A DNA stretch of 10,191 nucleotides from Spirogloea muscicola (lineage: Eukaryota > Streptophyta > Zygnematophyceae > Spirogloeales > Spirogloeaceae): positions 276,758 through 286,948 of the forward strand of contig WELB01000079.1 in the NCBI GenBank assembly GCA_009602725.1. Reading direction: 5' to 3'. The position numbers were made by a program, and so were the translations under genes. The notes under the pieces are model-generated. The model saw only the letters and a list, made by a program, of their open reading frames with translations, ran no database searches and was not told the origin of the DNA. This document shows, one piece after another, positions 1-8,362 of this stretch. The first letter of the stretch is position 1; every line of letters begins with the position of its first letter.

Positions 1-1609
1 ATCTGCTCATTGCTGCCGCCGCTGCCACCGCCGCCGCGTCGGCGCCGGCGCCGGAGGTGGCGGGAGCCGCGGCGGAGGCGCTGGCAGAGAGCCTCGCCGA
101 GCGCTTCGCCGCCAGCGCCGGCGGCGGCGGCGTGGCATTCTCGGCGGCGGCGGGTGCGGTCTTTGTGCGGCTGGTGGCGGGGCCGTCCAGTGCGCGCGTC
201 GCCGCCGGCGAGGCCCGCGTCACGTCCTACCGCGCCGCCATGTGGCATGGCGGTGAGCAAAGCCCCAACTCCTTAAACCCTCTCAATGCTTCTGGATCTT
301 AAACCCTCGATGCCAGTCGAAGCCGAGGCCCTGGCGCCAAGGCCGGAGAAGCGCCGGGAGGGCAGAGCAGCCTGACGCCGGCGTGCGACAGGCGTGGCGC
401 TGCCGGCCCGCCGCCAGGCGCCGAGGAGGTCTTGCTCGCCAGCGCCGTCGCCCCGCCCGCCGCCGAGGATGGCGATGGCGGCGGCGGCGACGGGGAGGGC
501 CTCGTCCGCGGCGGCGCCCGGCTGGGGTTCTCGCCAGCAGGGCCCGACGAGGCGGCCGGGGAGGACGCCGGCGTTCTCGAGCTCCCCGCCTCGGTCGCCG
601 GGCTCCACTGGCAAGTCGCGGCCGCCACCTCCGACGGCCTGACACGGTCACAGGTGCGGCGTCCTCTCTGCCGCTGCGACTGCTGCTGTTGCCTCGAGGG
701 CCTTGAGGGCCGGCACTCGGCAAACGGTGCTCTCGCCCTTACACCGCTTCCCTGGTGGGCTTGCAGCTCGTCCTTGTCACGGAGCACGGCCCCGTTGGGC
801 TGCGATATGCTGTGACGTTGAGCCCAGCTGGGCTCGCTTGCGCTCTGACCGTCCGCAATCGTGGCACTGCGCCCGCGCGCTTTCTGGCCTCCACCACCAC
901 CAGCCTCTCAGTCAGTTCCCTAGCAGCCTGCTCCGTGCGCAGCCTGCGTGGCTGCCAGTACTGGGAGGTGGATGATGGAAGCACCGAAGACGGAGCTGCG
1001 GATGAGGAGAAGCAGCAAGGCCGTCCCTTCTCCTGGCTTGCCAGGCTACTGCCCGCCACTTCAGCCGGCGGCGTCGGCGTGGAGGTGCCACAGCATGAAA
1101 CTGGCAGGGTTCAGTGGAGGGTAGAAGATAGTACAGAGGCCCGCTTGCGAGGGTCCAAACGGCGACTCTATCGCAGCGTCCCACCTGCCATTATCGTCCT
1201 TGACAAGGCAAGTACCAGGAAGTTCTCACTGCAAGCCTTCGCAATGGGCTCATGGTATTCTGCATGTGGCAATGGCTGATAACAATCTCTTGCAGAGCTT
1301 ATGATTGCCAGCAAATATTGCCAGCAAATACAGTACTGCAGTGGCTTGCTGCCTAGGCCATAGGCCAGAGGCACTGCTGACACTCATTGCACTTGTGTGG
1401 CGATGATGCTCCGGCAGGGCAAGCGAAGGTCATTCCAGCTTGAGAGCCACGGCTTTGCGGACTTCTTTGTGGCCAGCAAGAAAGAGAATGAGGGACTCGG
1501 CGGCTGCCTGGAGCTTGGGTTTGCCCAGGTGCTGCAACCAGCGGTGCTGCAGAGCGGGCAGGAGTGGCGCGCCGCATTGAGCATTGTCAACCTTGGCGCT
1601 CCGCAGTAG
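1..1609 (+). CDS. NDF2/PnsB2-like protein (galactose mutarotase-fold, photosynthetic NDH subunit family), 5' partial, four exons
   Basis: Proposed exons are <1-252, 418-653, 767-1207 and 1418-1609; the stop is TAG at 1607-1609. Visible coding is about 372 residues, with the start outside the window. Splice sites keep one frame: G|GTGAGC at 252/253 (phase 1) to CCAG|GC at 417/418; CAG|GTGCGG at 653/654 to TTGCAG|CTC at 766/767 (phase 0); AAG|GCAAGT at 1207/1208 to GGCAG|GGC at 1417/1418 (phase 0). Recognition rests on remembered family patterns: RVTSYRAAMWHG across the first junction, the strand-rich block GLRYAVTLSPAGLACALTV, the LASTTTSLSVSS stretch, LRGCQYW, and the C-terminal GFADFFV and FAQVLQPAVLQSGQEWRA. 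In land plants NDF2/PnsB2 is a non-catalytic aldose-epimerase-like subunit of the chloroplast NDH complex (cyclic electron flow). The role in this alga is inferred; another mutarotase-like protein is possible. The visible N-terminus is Ala-rich, which would fit a transit peptide or linker. Confidence 0.7.
1208..1417 (+). other. Predicted GC-AG intron (210 bp) in the NDF2-like gene
   Basis: The exon upstream ends ...IIVLDK and the sequence continues AAG|GCAAGT, the classic strong context for a GC donor; no GT donor nearby keeps the frame. The acceptor is CCGGCAG at 1411-1417 and the next exon resumes GKRRSFQL in the same phase (0). Without splicing the frame runs to a stop at 1277-1279 and loses the conserved C-terminal block. 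The intron holds a perfect 13-bp tandem duplication at 1304-1329. Confidence 0.65.
1304..1329. repeat. 13-bp perfect tandem duplication within an intron
   Basis: The unit ATTGCCAGCAAAT occurs at 1304-1316 and again at 1317-1329 without a mismatch. It sits inside the predicted GC-AG intron, so it does not affect coding. Confidence 0.9.
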
Positions 1610-1750
1610 TCAGTCTTCACCCAGCTGGCTCCGTCAACCTTGATTGGGATCCACTTGACCAGGCGCATGCTTTGCTGCAACTGCTGCTTTACTTTCCTAA
1701 TCAAGACTTGGTACAAAGGTACGAGTCTAATCTTACTGTGATCAAGAAGG
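1610..1750. other. Short gap between the NDF2-like stop codon and the rRNA fragment
   Basis: These 141 bases follow the stop codon directly and would be 3' UTR. I find no TGTAA, the usual green-algal polyadenylation signal, here. A 68-codon open stretch (1564-1770) crosses this gap but matches nothing I know. From about 1675 the composition becomes more AT-rich, so the mitochondrial insert may begin a little before 1751. Confidence 0.4.
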
Positions 1751-2375
1751 GAAAGTCTGATCCTGTCTGAGAATGAATGTTAGCGATATGCTTAATACAT
1801 GCAACTCAAACGCTGTTCTCTGGAACGAAGAGAACGGAGTGGTGAACGGGTGCAGACCACGTGGGAACCTGCCAAAGAGCTCGGGAATGCTACATCAAAA
1901 AAGCGAAAAACATCGCTGTCTGCTGAGCCCGCTTATTTGATTAGGTACTTGGTAGGTAAAAGGTAGGTGAAAGCTAACCAAGCCGATGATGCTCAGCTGG
2001 TCTTCTCGGATGATCAGCCACACTACTAGGATTAAATACAGGGCCTAGCTTCTAAGCGCGGCAGCAGTCGTAAATTTAGGACAATGGGCGCAAGCCTGAT
2101 CCAGCAATATTGCATGAGTGAAGAAGGGCAACTCAGCTCGTGAGAATTTCCTTCGCGGAATTGTTCATGACAAGACTCGAAGAAGATGCCCCGGCTAGCT
2201 CCGTGCCAACAGCTGCGGTAAGACGGCAGGGGCGAGTCTTATTCGGAATGACTAGGCGCGAAGGGTAAGTATGCGGTATATAAGTGGAATACACAAGACC
2301 GGCCTGCTTAAGTGGTAGCATGTCTTCTATCATCTTCGAACTACGGGCCGCAGGCAGGCGGGTGGCTCTGTGTGA
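1751..2375 (+). pseudogene. Degenerate 5' part of a mitochondrial SSU rRNA gene (NUMT)
   Basis: The stretch follows the 5' half of a bacterial-type SSU rRNA in order. It has a rRNA 5' start like TCTGATCCTGTCTGAGAATG (1755-1774), ATATGCTTAATACATGCAA (1785-1803), GAACGGGTG then CACGTGGGAACCTGCC (about 1843-1873), GATGATCAGCCACACT (2009-2024), ACAATGGGCGCAAGCCTGAT (2081-2100), TGAGTGAAGAAGGGCAA, and a 530-loop GTGCCAACAGCTGCGGTAA (2203-2221) with two transitions. Plant-type mitochondrial signatures are TCATGACAAGACTCGA upstream of the 530 loop, GGTAAGACGG (bacteria and plastids have TAATAC) and TTCGGAATGACT. Many universally conserved bases are changed, often G to A or C to T, and the 3' half is missing. 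The 3' limit is soft: similarity fades after about 2340-2385. It cannot give a working rRNA; it is a nuclear mitochondrial insertion. Confidence 0.88.
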
Positions 2376-2381
2376 CTCGCA

Positions 2382-2630
2382 ATGTCCCTATATTTAGCCA
2401 TAAGTTGCTCAGAATTGCCCACAGAATCTTGCAGCAGATCACTTGATTTCACGGTCAAGGCAGATGTGATTGAAGATGCGCCTATGGAGCAAGGGCAAAT
2501 TGAGCATTTTCAGATACACGAGATGGCATATATTTGCAGTTTAAGCCCATGGACTCCTGAGGAGAGACGCATCACAAAGATTCACATCAACTTCCTGAGA
2601 GATCCAGAGGATGTCATATTCACATGTTGA
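2382..2630 (+). CDS. Unrecognised 82-codon ORF, doubtful
   Basis: An open frame starts with ATG at the decayed end of the rRNA fragment and ends TGA. The predicted product is polar and acidic in its middle part (VIEDAPMEQGQIEH) and ends in a run with RRITKIHINF and a C-terminal Cys. I recognise no family. Base composition is clearly more AT-rich than the exons on either side, which argues against an ordinary gene of this genome. ATCTTGCAG (about 2427-2435) could act as a splice acceptor, so it may instead be a stray exon or carried-in DNA. No promoter or partner exon is visible. Confidence 0.2.
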   Translation: MSLYLAISCSELPTESCSRSLDFTVKADVIEDAPMEQGQIEHFQIHEMAYICSLSPWTPEERRITKIHINFLRDPEDVIFTC

Positions 2631-2810
2631 TGGGAATGAGGCTGCCACAAGAATGTCACATGGTCATGCACTGTGCATACAAAATTGGTAGATAGGTCAA
2701 GCCAAGGTCCGAGCGGCTATTCAAGTCGCGGACACAACTCTGCATAGCGTCACTGTCGATCCGCTCCTCTGCTACTTAGCTTACCGATCCTACATTGTTG
2801 TGAATTGAGC
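2631..2810. other. 3' flank of the minus-strand F-box/LRR gene, shared with its paralogue
   Basis: On the minus strand, the segment from 2810 to about 2700 aligns with the plus-strand sequence downstream of the paralogue (about 7562-7666). The clearest block is AGTTGTGTCCGC followed by an alternating match, at 2702-2739 and 7628-7665. This marks one outer end of the inverted duplication. Nothing else is recognised. Confidence 0.55.
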
Positions 2811-4809
2811 TCACGGAGGTGGAGAATCATGATGAGTGCGGAATTTGAAGAAGTAACCATGAGCTTCACCGCAGTCGGCTTCCCATCGCTCTTCCACCCT
2901 CTCCAGACGAACTTTTGGCTCATGGTGCCATTTGTCCGTTACAGCTTGCGGCAGCAAATGGACCCCTCTATAAGAAAGGCCGGCCACGTGCAAAGATGCT
3001 AGTTGGCTGCAAGTGTGTAGGAGCTCACCAATTAAGTCGATGACTTCATCCTCGCGACCATTCCAGCAATGGTCTAAACGCAAGATCCTCAGGTTTGGGC
3101 ATGAACTCGCCAAACAAGATATCTCCTCACGTAAAATTTTTTTGCCACCAGAAGGAATCACCACCTCTGTGGGGCATGGAAGTGCCAGTGCCTTGTCCAC
3201 TTCGGAGGCTGCCCTTACAAAGGATAAAGTGCCAAGCTCCAGGCTAACAAGCTGACGGCAACCTACAAGTAGTGTCATTGTCCAGTCGTTGCCCGGTGGA
3301 AGCTTGGACGCATCAGCAAGTCGCAATGTTGTCAGGCCAGAACACCAGCTGCCGTAATACCAGAAGTCCAGCATACAATCGTCTCTGCCCGAACAGGTGT
3401 CACAATCAAGAGAACGGAGCGATGAAAGGGTTGTGGGGAGTTGTACCCGCCTCCCGGAGAGGTATATGTTCTTAAGACTGAGGGCCACCAGAGAAGGAGC
3501 CTTCGCTAGGAAGGCACCTAAATTGCACGCAGTCACTCTCCACGCAACCAGCCTGAGCACTGCAAGGGCTGGAAATGGACTGCAAGCGTGCAGCCACCCA
3601 TCGAGGGCACCATCTGAGCCAAGAATGCGAAGCTCTTGCAATTGCGAGCAAGAGGCAGCTATGTCCTTGATAGCATCAGCACCGTCCTCTTCTGAGAGTT
3701 GTATGTCCACTACCTGCAACCCTAAAAATTGGGCTGCAGCTGGCTCCTGCCGCCGCCAGTGGCAATACCAGGGCCTATAGCTAAGCAACCGCGTCAGCGA
3801 GCAGCACATGACATGAACGCCCAAGAGGAGACTGGCGACAGCCTCTGACAAGCTTCCATGCCAACAACCTGCAGCAGCGGGCAAGCGGAGGCTATTGCCA
3901 TAATACCGGCGTCTGTGATGTCCTCAAAGCCAGTCAAGTGGAACGACAGTAGCTGCGGCAAGTTCTCGGCGATGCAAAATAGCCCTGCGTTTGTGAGAGA
4001 GTCGGATGGTGCCTTACAACTGCTGAGCTCTAGCTCCGTAAGGCAATTGCATGAAACAACGACAGTCTGGATATCCACATCTGCGAATGGCAGTGTTGAA
4101 CAGACTAGCCAGTCAGATGCCATCAACTGACGAGCACGGGAGGAGCATCTGCATGGACGAAATCGACCGGTGAGAATAGGAGCATAAAAGAGAGATTGAG
4201 AAGATATCAGTGGTTTCTCAGCAGCTTACCCGAGATGTCGCAGTTGTTCATGGAGAGGCTCTCGAGAACCGAGAGCTGGGCAATGATTGGAAAGGACAAA
4301 GCCGGGGGGCTCTGTAGAGCCAGCCCCCGCAAGATCCGTGCGTGAGCGGCAAGGTCATTGAGACAATCAAGCAGCCGCTCTGGCCGTACATGGACGTGAC
4401 CGTGTCTGCAGACGGACCGCAGGGTAACCCGCAGGTCAGTGAGGGAAGTAACGGCCGTCAGCAGGCGCAAGTCGTGGAAGTCGTAGTTGATGGTGAGGCG
4501 CAGCTGCGTGAGGTTCGGAAAGGCTGCAGCCAGCACCGGGCCGAGCCCCCGATCTGCGAGCACACCGCGCTCGAATGGCGCATGAAGACACTTTGGCAGA
4601 TTGCGCTGGCGCAGCGCGAGCTGGCGACGGCTCGGCTGCTTGCGCTCGCGCAGCGCGAGCTCGGTGACGCTGGCGGCGGTAAGGCGGCGCCAGCGGCGGC
4701 AAACCCGCGCGAGCGGGCACCACCCGAAGCTGCCGAGCCCGGCGTGGGCGGGCGAGGCGGCGGCGCGGGCAAGGATCGGCGCCAGGCACTCGTCCGGCAG
4801 GTCGTCCAT
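2811..4809 (-). CDS. F-box / leucine-rich-repeat protein (probable SCF ubiquitin-ligase adaptor), possibly frameshifted
   Basis: Exon 1 runs 4809 to 4230 from the ATG of MDDLPDECL; the F-box lies at residues 1-50 (LPDECLAPILARA ... PLARVCRRWRRLT). A GTAAGC donor at 4229 and a TTCGCAG acceptor ending at 4081 give a 149-nt phase-1 intron and rejoin as NNCDIS-D-VDIQTVV. Cysteine-type LRRs follow (GFEDITDAGIMAIASACPLLQ; later SLVALSLKNIYLSG, QLVSLELG, CPNLRILRLDHC, CSQLASLHVAGL) up to TGA at 2811-2813. F-box proteins of this type link Skp1 to a target read by the LRRs; the target is unknown. One defect stands out. Near 3810 the copy lacks one base relative to its paralogue, so the frame stops at 3794-3796 while the next frame continues the LRRs. 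Either it is a young pseudogene, or bases 3868-3714 are an extra intron (see findings), or the base is an assembly error. Confidence 0.75.
4081..4229 (-). other. Intron 1 of the minus-strand F-box/LRR gene
   Basis: The donor is G|GTAAGC (exon ends at 4230) and the acceptor is ATTCGCAG, with exon 2 starting at 4080. Phase 1 joins G to AT, making Asp. The paralogue has the same intron at 6165-6319 with GTGAGC and CACTGCAG, at the same residue, which supports the model. Confidence 0.8.
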
Positions 4810-5631
4810 GGTGGGGCGAGAGCGCCGCGGGCAAGCGCAGGCTGGACACGGAGAACGAGGCGCTCCTTCCCCGAGTGGGCGTCTGGCTCGGCAGGCGACG
4901 CGGGGCCGGGCGGCAATGGGCGTAGCGGCGAGCTGCAGGCGGGGAGAATGGATGTGGGAAGGCCTTGCCTAGGTAATGTGTGCATTGAGGGGAAGGCCCC
5001 CTTCACTGTGTGGAGGCTGTGCTTTCCGGCCTGGCCGCGACGTCCTGGCCTGGGACGTAACACCACCGGCATGCGCCCACATCGCTTCGCATGACGCCAT
5101 GCGCCAGCCTCCCCCCAAGGGGGAGCGGTGCCATAGTTGAGCCTTGACACAGACCACATGCCATGCTTGCATGAAGCCATGCACGAGCCGTCTCCAAAGG
5201 GCGGGAGGTCTGGAATTCTGGCCATATCAGAGGACGTCGAAATTGCTTGATGTAGACCGCGTCGATGTTGGAGGAAGAGTGCAGGCTTCCACGAAAAGCT
5301 GAAAGTGACACGTGTAAGCGTCTCGGAAATTTATCAACGTCAACCCAGCTGCCCTGATGGCTCGGAAAGGACGGGCAATCGCGGACTATTAGGCCGACGC
5401 GGGGGGGCTCGAAGGCGCTGCCTCCTCTTTATTTCTCCAGACAGCGCTTGCGGGGGTCCGTTCGGTTCCTCAAGGCAAACAGCCACTATTCCGAGACTGC
5501 ATCTTGCCACTACGTCCGTCCCTTCCCCGGCGCCAGCTTCACCTGGCCGGCCGGACGTCCCCTCGGGGGAGTAGCCCCTCATCCGGCGTGCCGAGCCCGC
5601 GCCCCCGGGGCAGGGCGCGCCAGCCCTCGCC
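4810..5631. other. Spacer between the two divergent F-box/LRR copies, with an imperfect direct repeat
   Basis: These 822 bases separate two start codons that point away from each other, so any promoters of both copies lie here. Several long frames cross it on both strands but have no family features and look like GC-driven chance ORFs. I see no TATA box I would defend. An imperfect direct repeat is present (5082-5102 and 5163-5182), plus a small CTCCCCC/GGGGGAG hairpin near 5108-5125. Otherwise nothing is recognised. Confidence 0.5.
5082..5182. repeat. Imperfect direct repeat, two copies about 80 bp apart
   Basis: TCGCTTCGCATGACGCCATG (5082-5101) is echoed by ATGCTTGCATGAAGCCATGC (5163-5182). 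The similarity continues weakly into an AGCC and CCAA(A)GGG stretch in both copies. It lies in the intergenic spacer and could be an old duplication; function unknown. Confidence 0.5.
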
Positions 5632-7561
5632 ATGGACGACCTGCCGGACGAGTGCCTGACGGCGGTCCTCGCCCGCGCCGCCGCGCCGCCCGCCCACGCC
5701 CCGCTCGGCGCCTCCGNCCCGCTGGCGCGCGTGTGCCGCCGCTGGCGCCGCCTGACCGCCTCCCTAGTCACCGAGCTAGCGCTACGCCGGCGCAAGTGGC
5801 TGCATACACCGAAGCAGCTCAAGCGGCCGGGCGTGCTTGATCGCCAGAGACTCGGCCCGGCACTGGCCGCAGCCTTTCCCACTCTCACGCGGCTACTCCT
5901 TACCGTCTACTTCTCTTTTTACGACTTCCACCTGCTAGAGGCCGCCACTGCGCTTTCTGATCTGCGGGTGGCCCTGCGATGCTTGTGCCAAAACAATCAT
6001 TTGCATCTGCTAAACCGTCGGCTGGTTGGCTGTTTCCATTACCTCACGATCACGCACATATTCTGCGGCGGCTAGTTCTCCAGTGTCCTCCGGCATTCAC
6101 GACTCATATTGTTACCCAGCTCACCGTCCTCGAGAGCCTTGTTTGAATAACTGTGACATCTCCAGTGAGCTGCTAAGGTGCTATGCTTGTCACGAATTCT
6201 ACTCTAAAGCCTACTCGTAATACTCAGATTCCTGTTACCTCAGGGCAAGCCCACCTCGCTTGCTTTCTCGTTCATGGACTGGCATTAACTGGCCAGTGAT
6301 GGTGATGACACCACTGCAGATGCAGACATCCAGACTGTCGTTGGTGCATGCAACCGCCCCACCGAGCTGAAGCTCAGCAGCTCCAAGTGGCCAACCAGGT
6401 CTCTTACAGATGCAGGGCTGCTCCACATTGCCGAGAATCTGCCGCAGCTACTAGCGTTCCGGTTGACTGGCTATAGAGACATCACGGACGCTGGGATCAT
6501 TGCGATAGCCTCGGCTTGCCCACTGCTGCAGGAGGTTCGCATTGACAGATGTCAAAGTCTCTCACCCGTCTCAACTGCGGCGCTATTGTCAATGTGCTAC
6601 TTGTTGACGCGGTTGCTTAGCGACTGGATTAGCTGGATTAGCCAAACGTTGGGGACGCATTCTGCCACAGCCAATCTATCAAGGTTGCAGGTAGTAATGA
6701 TATACATGCCACCCGGTGACAACCACGCTAAGTCTATCAAGAACATAGCTGCATCTTGCTCGCAATTGCAAGAGCTTTACCTTTTTGGCTCAAACAGCCG
6801 CCTCGACAGCCGCCTTGGCGATTGCAAGGAGCTTCCATCCCTTATGGTGCTCAAGCTGGTGTCATGGAGAGTGGAGGCTTGCAACTTTGGTGCCTGTCTT
6901 TAAGAAGGCCCCCCGTTTGGTGGGCCTTACTCTCAAGAGACTCGAGATCACGGGGAGGGCCATGTACTTCCCCAGGACTCTTTCGTTGCTCCAATTTCTC
7001 AGTGTGATTTCTGTTGGGGCATGCATGACTTCTGGAACCTCGGCAAGTGGTGCCCTGGCCTGTCATTACTGCGACTTGCTGAAGTCTTCAAGCTGTCACA
7101 GAGGAACGAGTGGGCAATCCAACTTGCAGGTTGCAAACAGCTTGTCAGCCTGGAGCTTGGCAACAACTTTTACTTGGCAAGGGCAGCCTCCAATGTGGCG
7201 CTTCCGTGCCCTTCAGAGGTGGCAATGACCTCTGGTGGTGATAAGATGCTCTGCAGAAATATCTCCCGCTTGGTGAGCCCATGCACAAGCCTTGAAACTG
7301 TGCGTGGCGTGGTGGCGAGCGTGACTTCATCCAGATGATCGATGATCTCTGAACCACATGCAGCAGACTAGCCTGTTTGCATGTGGCCGGCCTCTCATAT
7401 AGACAAGCGAAGTGGCTGCCGCAAGCAGTTGCAACCTCCATCATCGTTCTTCAAGATCAGCTCGTCTGCAGAGGGTGGAAGAGCGATGGGAGGCCGATCA
7501 TGGTGAAGCTCATGACTACTTCTATAAGTTCCGCATAATCCATGATTCCCCTCTTCGATGA
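5632..7561 (+). pseudogene. Broken F-box/LRR paralogue, inverted relative to the minus-strand copy
   Basis: It starts MDDLPDECL like the minus-strand copy and keeps the F-box (PLARVCRRWRRLT) and the exon/intron plan: donor AG|TGAGC context with GT at 6165-6166, acceptor CACTGCAG ending at 6319. LRR similarity continues (NLPQLLAFRLTG, IAASCSQLQELYLFGS, KQLVSLELG) to HDSPLR and TGA at 7559-7561. It is broken many times. A frameshift near 6060 leads to TAG at 6073-6075, followed by an in-frame TGA before the intron. There is one extra base near 6895-6910 with TAA at 6901-6903, another shift near 7010, then TGA at 7336-7338 and again a few codons later. One base (5717) is N, where two codons present in the other copy are absent. 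No product is expected. Confidence 0.85.
6165..6319 (+). other. Relict intron of the F-box/LRR pseudogene
   Basis: The GTGAGC donor and CACTGCAG acceptor sit at the same place as the 149-nt intron in the minus-strand copy; this one is 155 nt. Both ends share sequence with that intron, for example AGCTGCT after the donor. Confidence 0.7.
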
Positions 7562-7980
7562 CGACTATGCAATGCAATGTATATATTTGAAATTTGGCAG
7601 AGAAGCAGACGGAGTACGACTTTGTCTAAGTTGTGTCCGCAACCTAAACAACTGCTGGGCTTGCGGCGAGGAGCTGTGGCAGGGAGCAAGGCAGGAGGGA
7701 GCAGAGCACAAGGGTGTGGTGAAGGCACCGGCTCAACTGAGCTGAGGGTGGGCAGTGCCCTTCGTTAGGTGTGAGCGTCCATGATCTCTGAGCTCGACAC
7801 GTAGAATGACACGCGTCACTACAGGACACCTTTCTCAAAAGGTGGCACCGACATAGCCACCTGGCACTGCTAGGTGGCACCACCATGGGCACCATCATCT
7901 ACCTGGGTTAGATTAGCACTACGGCTTTCCATCAGCTAAGTCTACCCGTTATTTACACAGGTTAATTCCAGATTCACAAC
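7562..7980. other. Gene-free flank after the pseudogene, with AGGTGGC/GCCACCT repeats
   Basis: The first ~105 bases match the 3' flank of the minus-strand F-box gene and close the inverted duplication. After about 7670 I recognise no gene. A small three-part repeat occurs: AGGTGGC at 7840-7846, its reverse complement GCCACCT at 7856-7862, and AGGTGGC again at 7872-7878. The two outer copies extend to AGGTGGCACC. The middle copy could pair with either side. Confidence 0.45.
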
Positions 7981-7981
7981 A

Positions 7982-8108
7982 CTAAGAGCGCCCTGTCTGC
8001 CAAGCCCGTGGCTCAGAAGAGCGGCTGTAAGCGCCAGCCAGGTGCATGCAGAGGGTGTTCATGACTACATTAGCGGAGCCACGGGCTAGGCAGACAGGGC
8101 GCTCTTAG
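7982..8108. repeat. 127-bp foldback with 33-bp inverted repeats (MITE-like)
   Basis: Arm 7982-8014 (CTAAGAGCGCCCTGTCTGCC...) is the reverse complement of 8076-8108 (...GGCAGACAGGGCGCTCTTAG) with one mismatch in 33. The loop is 61 bp and holds no ORF; it contains a TGTAA at about 8026. The small size, near-perfect arms and lack of coding fit a miniature inverted-repeat element or a hairpin RNA source. I see no clear target-site duplication other than a possible TA just inside the arms. Confidence 0.8.
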
Positions 8109-8204
8109 CGCTTCCCTGGCCCCTTCGAACGTTGTCCATTCTTTTCTGGGCTGGCTTTGCCAGCCCCTCTTCTCTATGGGCGAGCCCTTTCTTCCTTGAA
8201 GCGT

Positions 8205-8240
8205 CTTCCTTTTTCTCTGTTCGAGAGAGAGAAAAAGAAG
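8205..8240. repeat. Small pyrimidine/purine hairpin
   Basis: CTTCCTTTTTCTCT (8205-8218) pairs with AGAGAAAAAGAAG (8228-8240) with one mismatch around a 9-base loop. It lies just inside the left arm of the larger element. Confidence 0.55.
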
Positions 8241-8362
8241 AGTCTCTTAGATCCCCCGTGTGAGCACTTGCAGGACGTCAGGTGAGCTGAGGAGAGGACG
8301 AAGAAGAAGTGCTCGCCCATGGAGGATAGACACAGATACAGAAGGAACTAAGCAGCTACAAA

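Noticed and set aside
283-815. Several Arg/Pro/Ala-rich ORFs on both strands over the first 800 bp
   Set aside because: These are shadows or run-throughs of the GC-rich exons and introns of the NDF2-like gene; their low-complexity composition explains the open frames.
1564-1770. 68-codon plus-strand ORF after the NDF2-like stop
   Set aside because: It overlaps the last exon in another frame and ends inside the rRNA fragment; no recognisable protein features.
1751-2375. Bacterial contamination or plastid 16S rRNA
   Set aside because: GGTAAGACGG and the CATGACAAGACTCGA block fit plant-type mitochondrial rRNA, and conserved sites are decayed as in a pseudogene, while both flanks are eukaryotic.
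4342-5225. Long ORFs overlapping the F-box exon 1 and the spacer (plus 4342-5094, minus 4458-5225)
   Set aside because: They overlap the well-supported F-box exon in other frames or antisense, and carry Arg/Ala/Gly-rich sequence without motifs.
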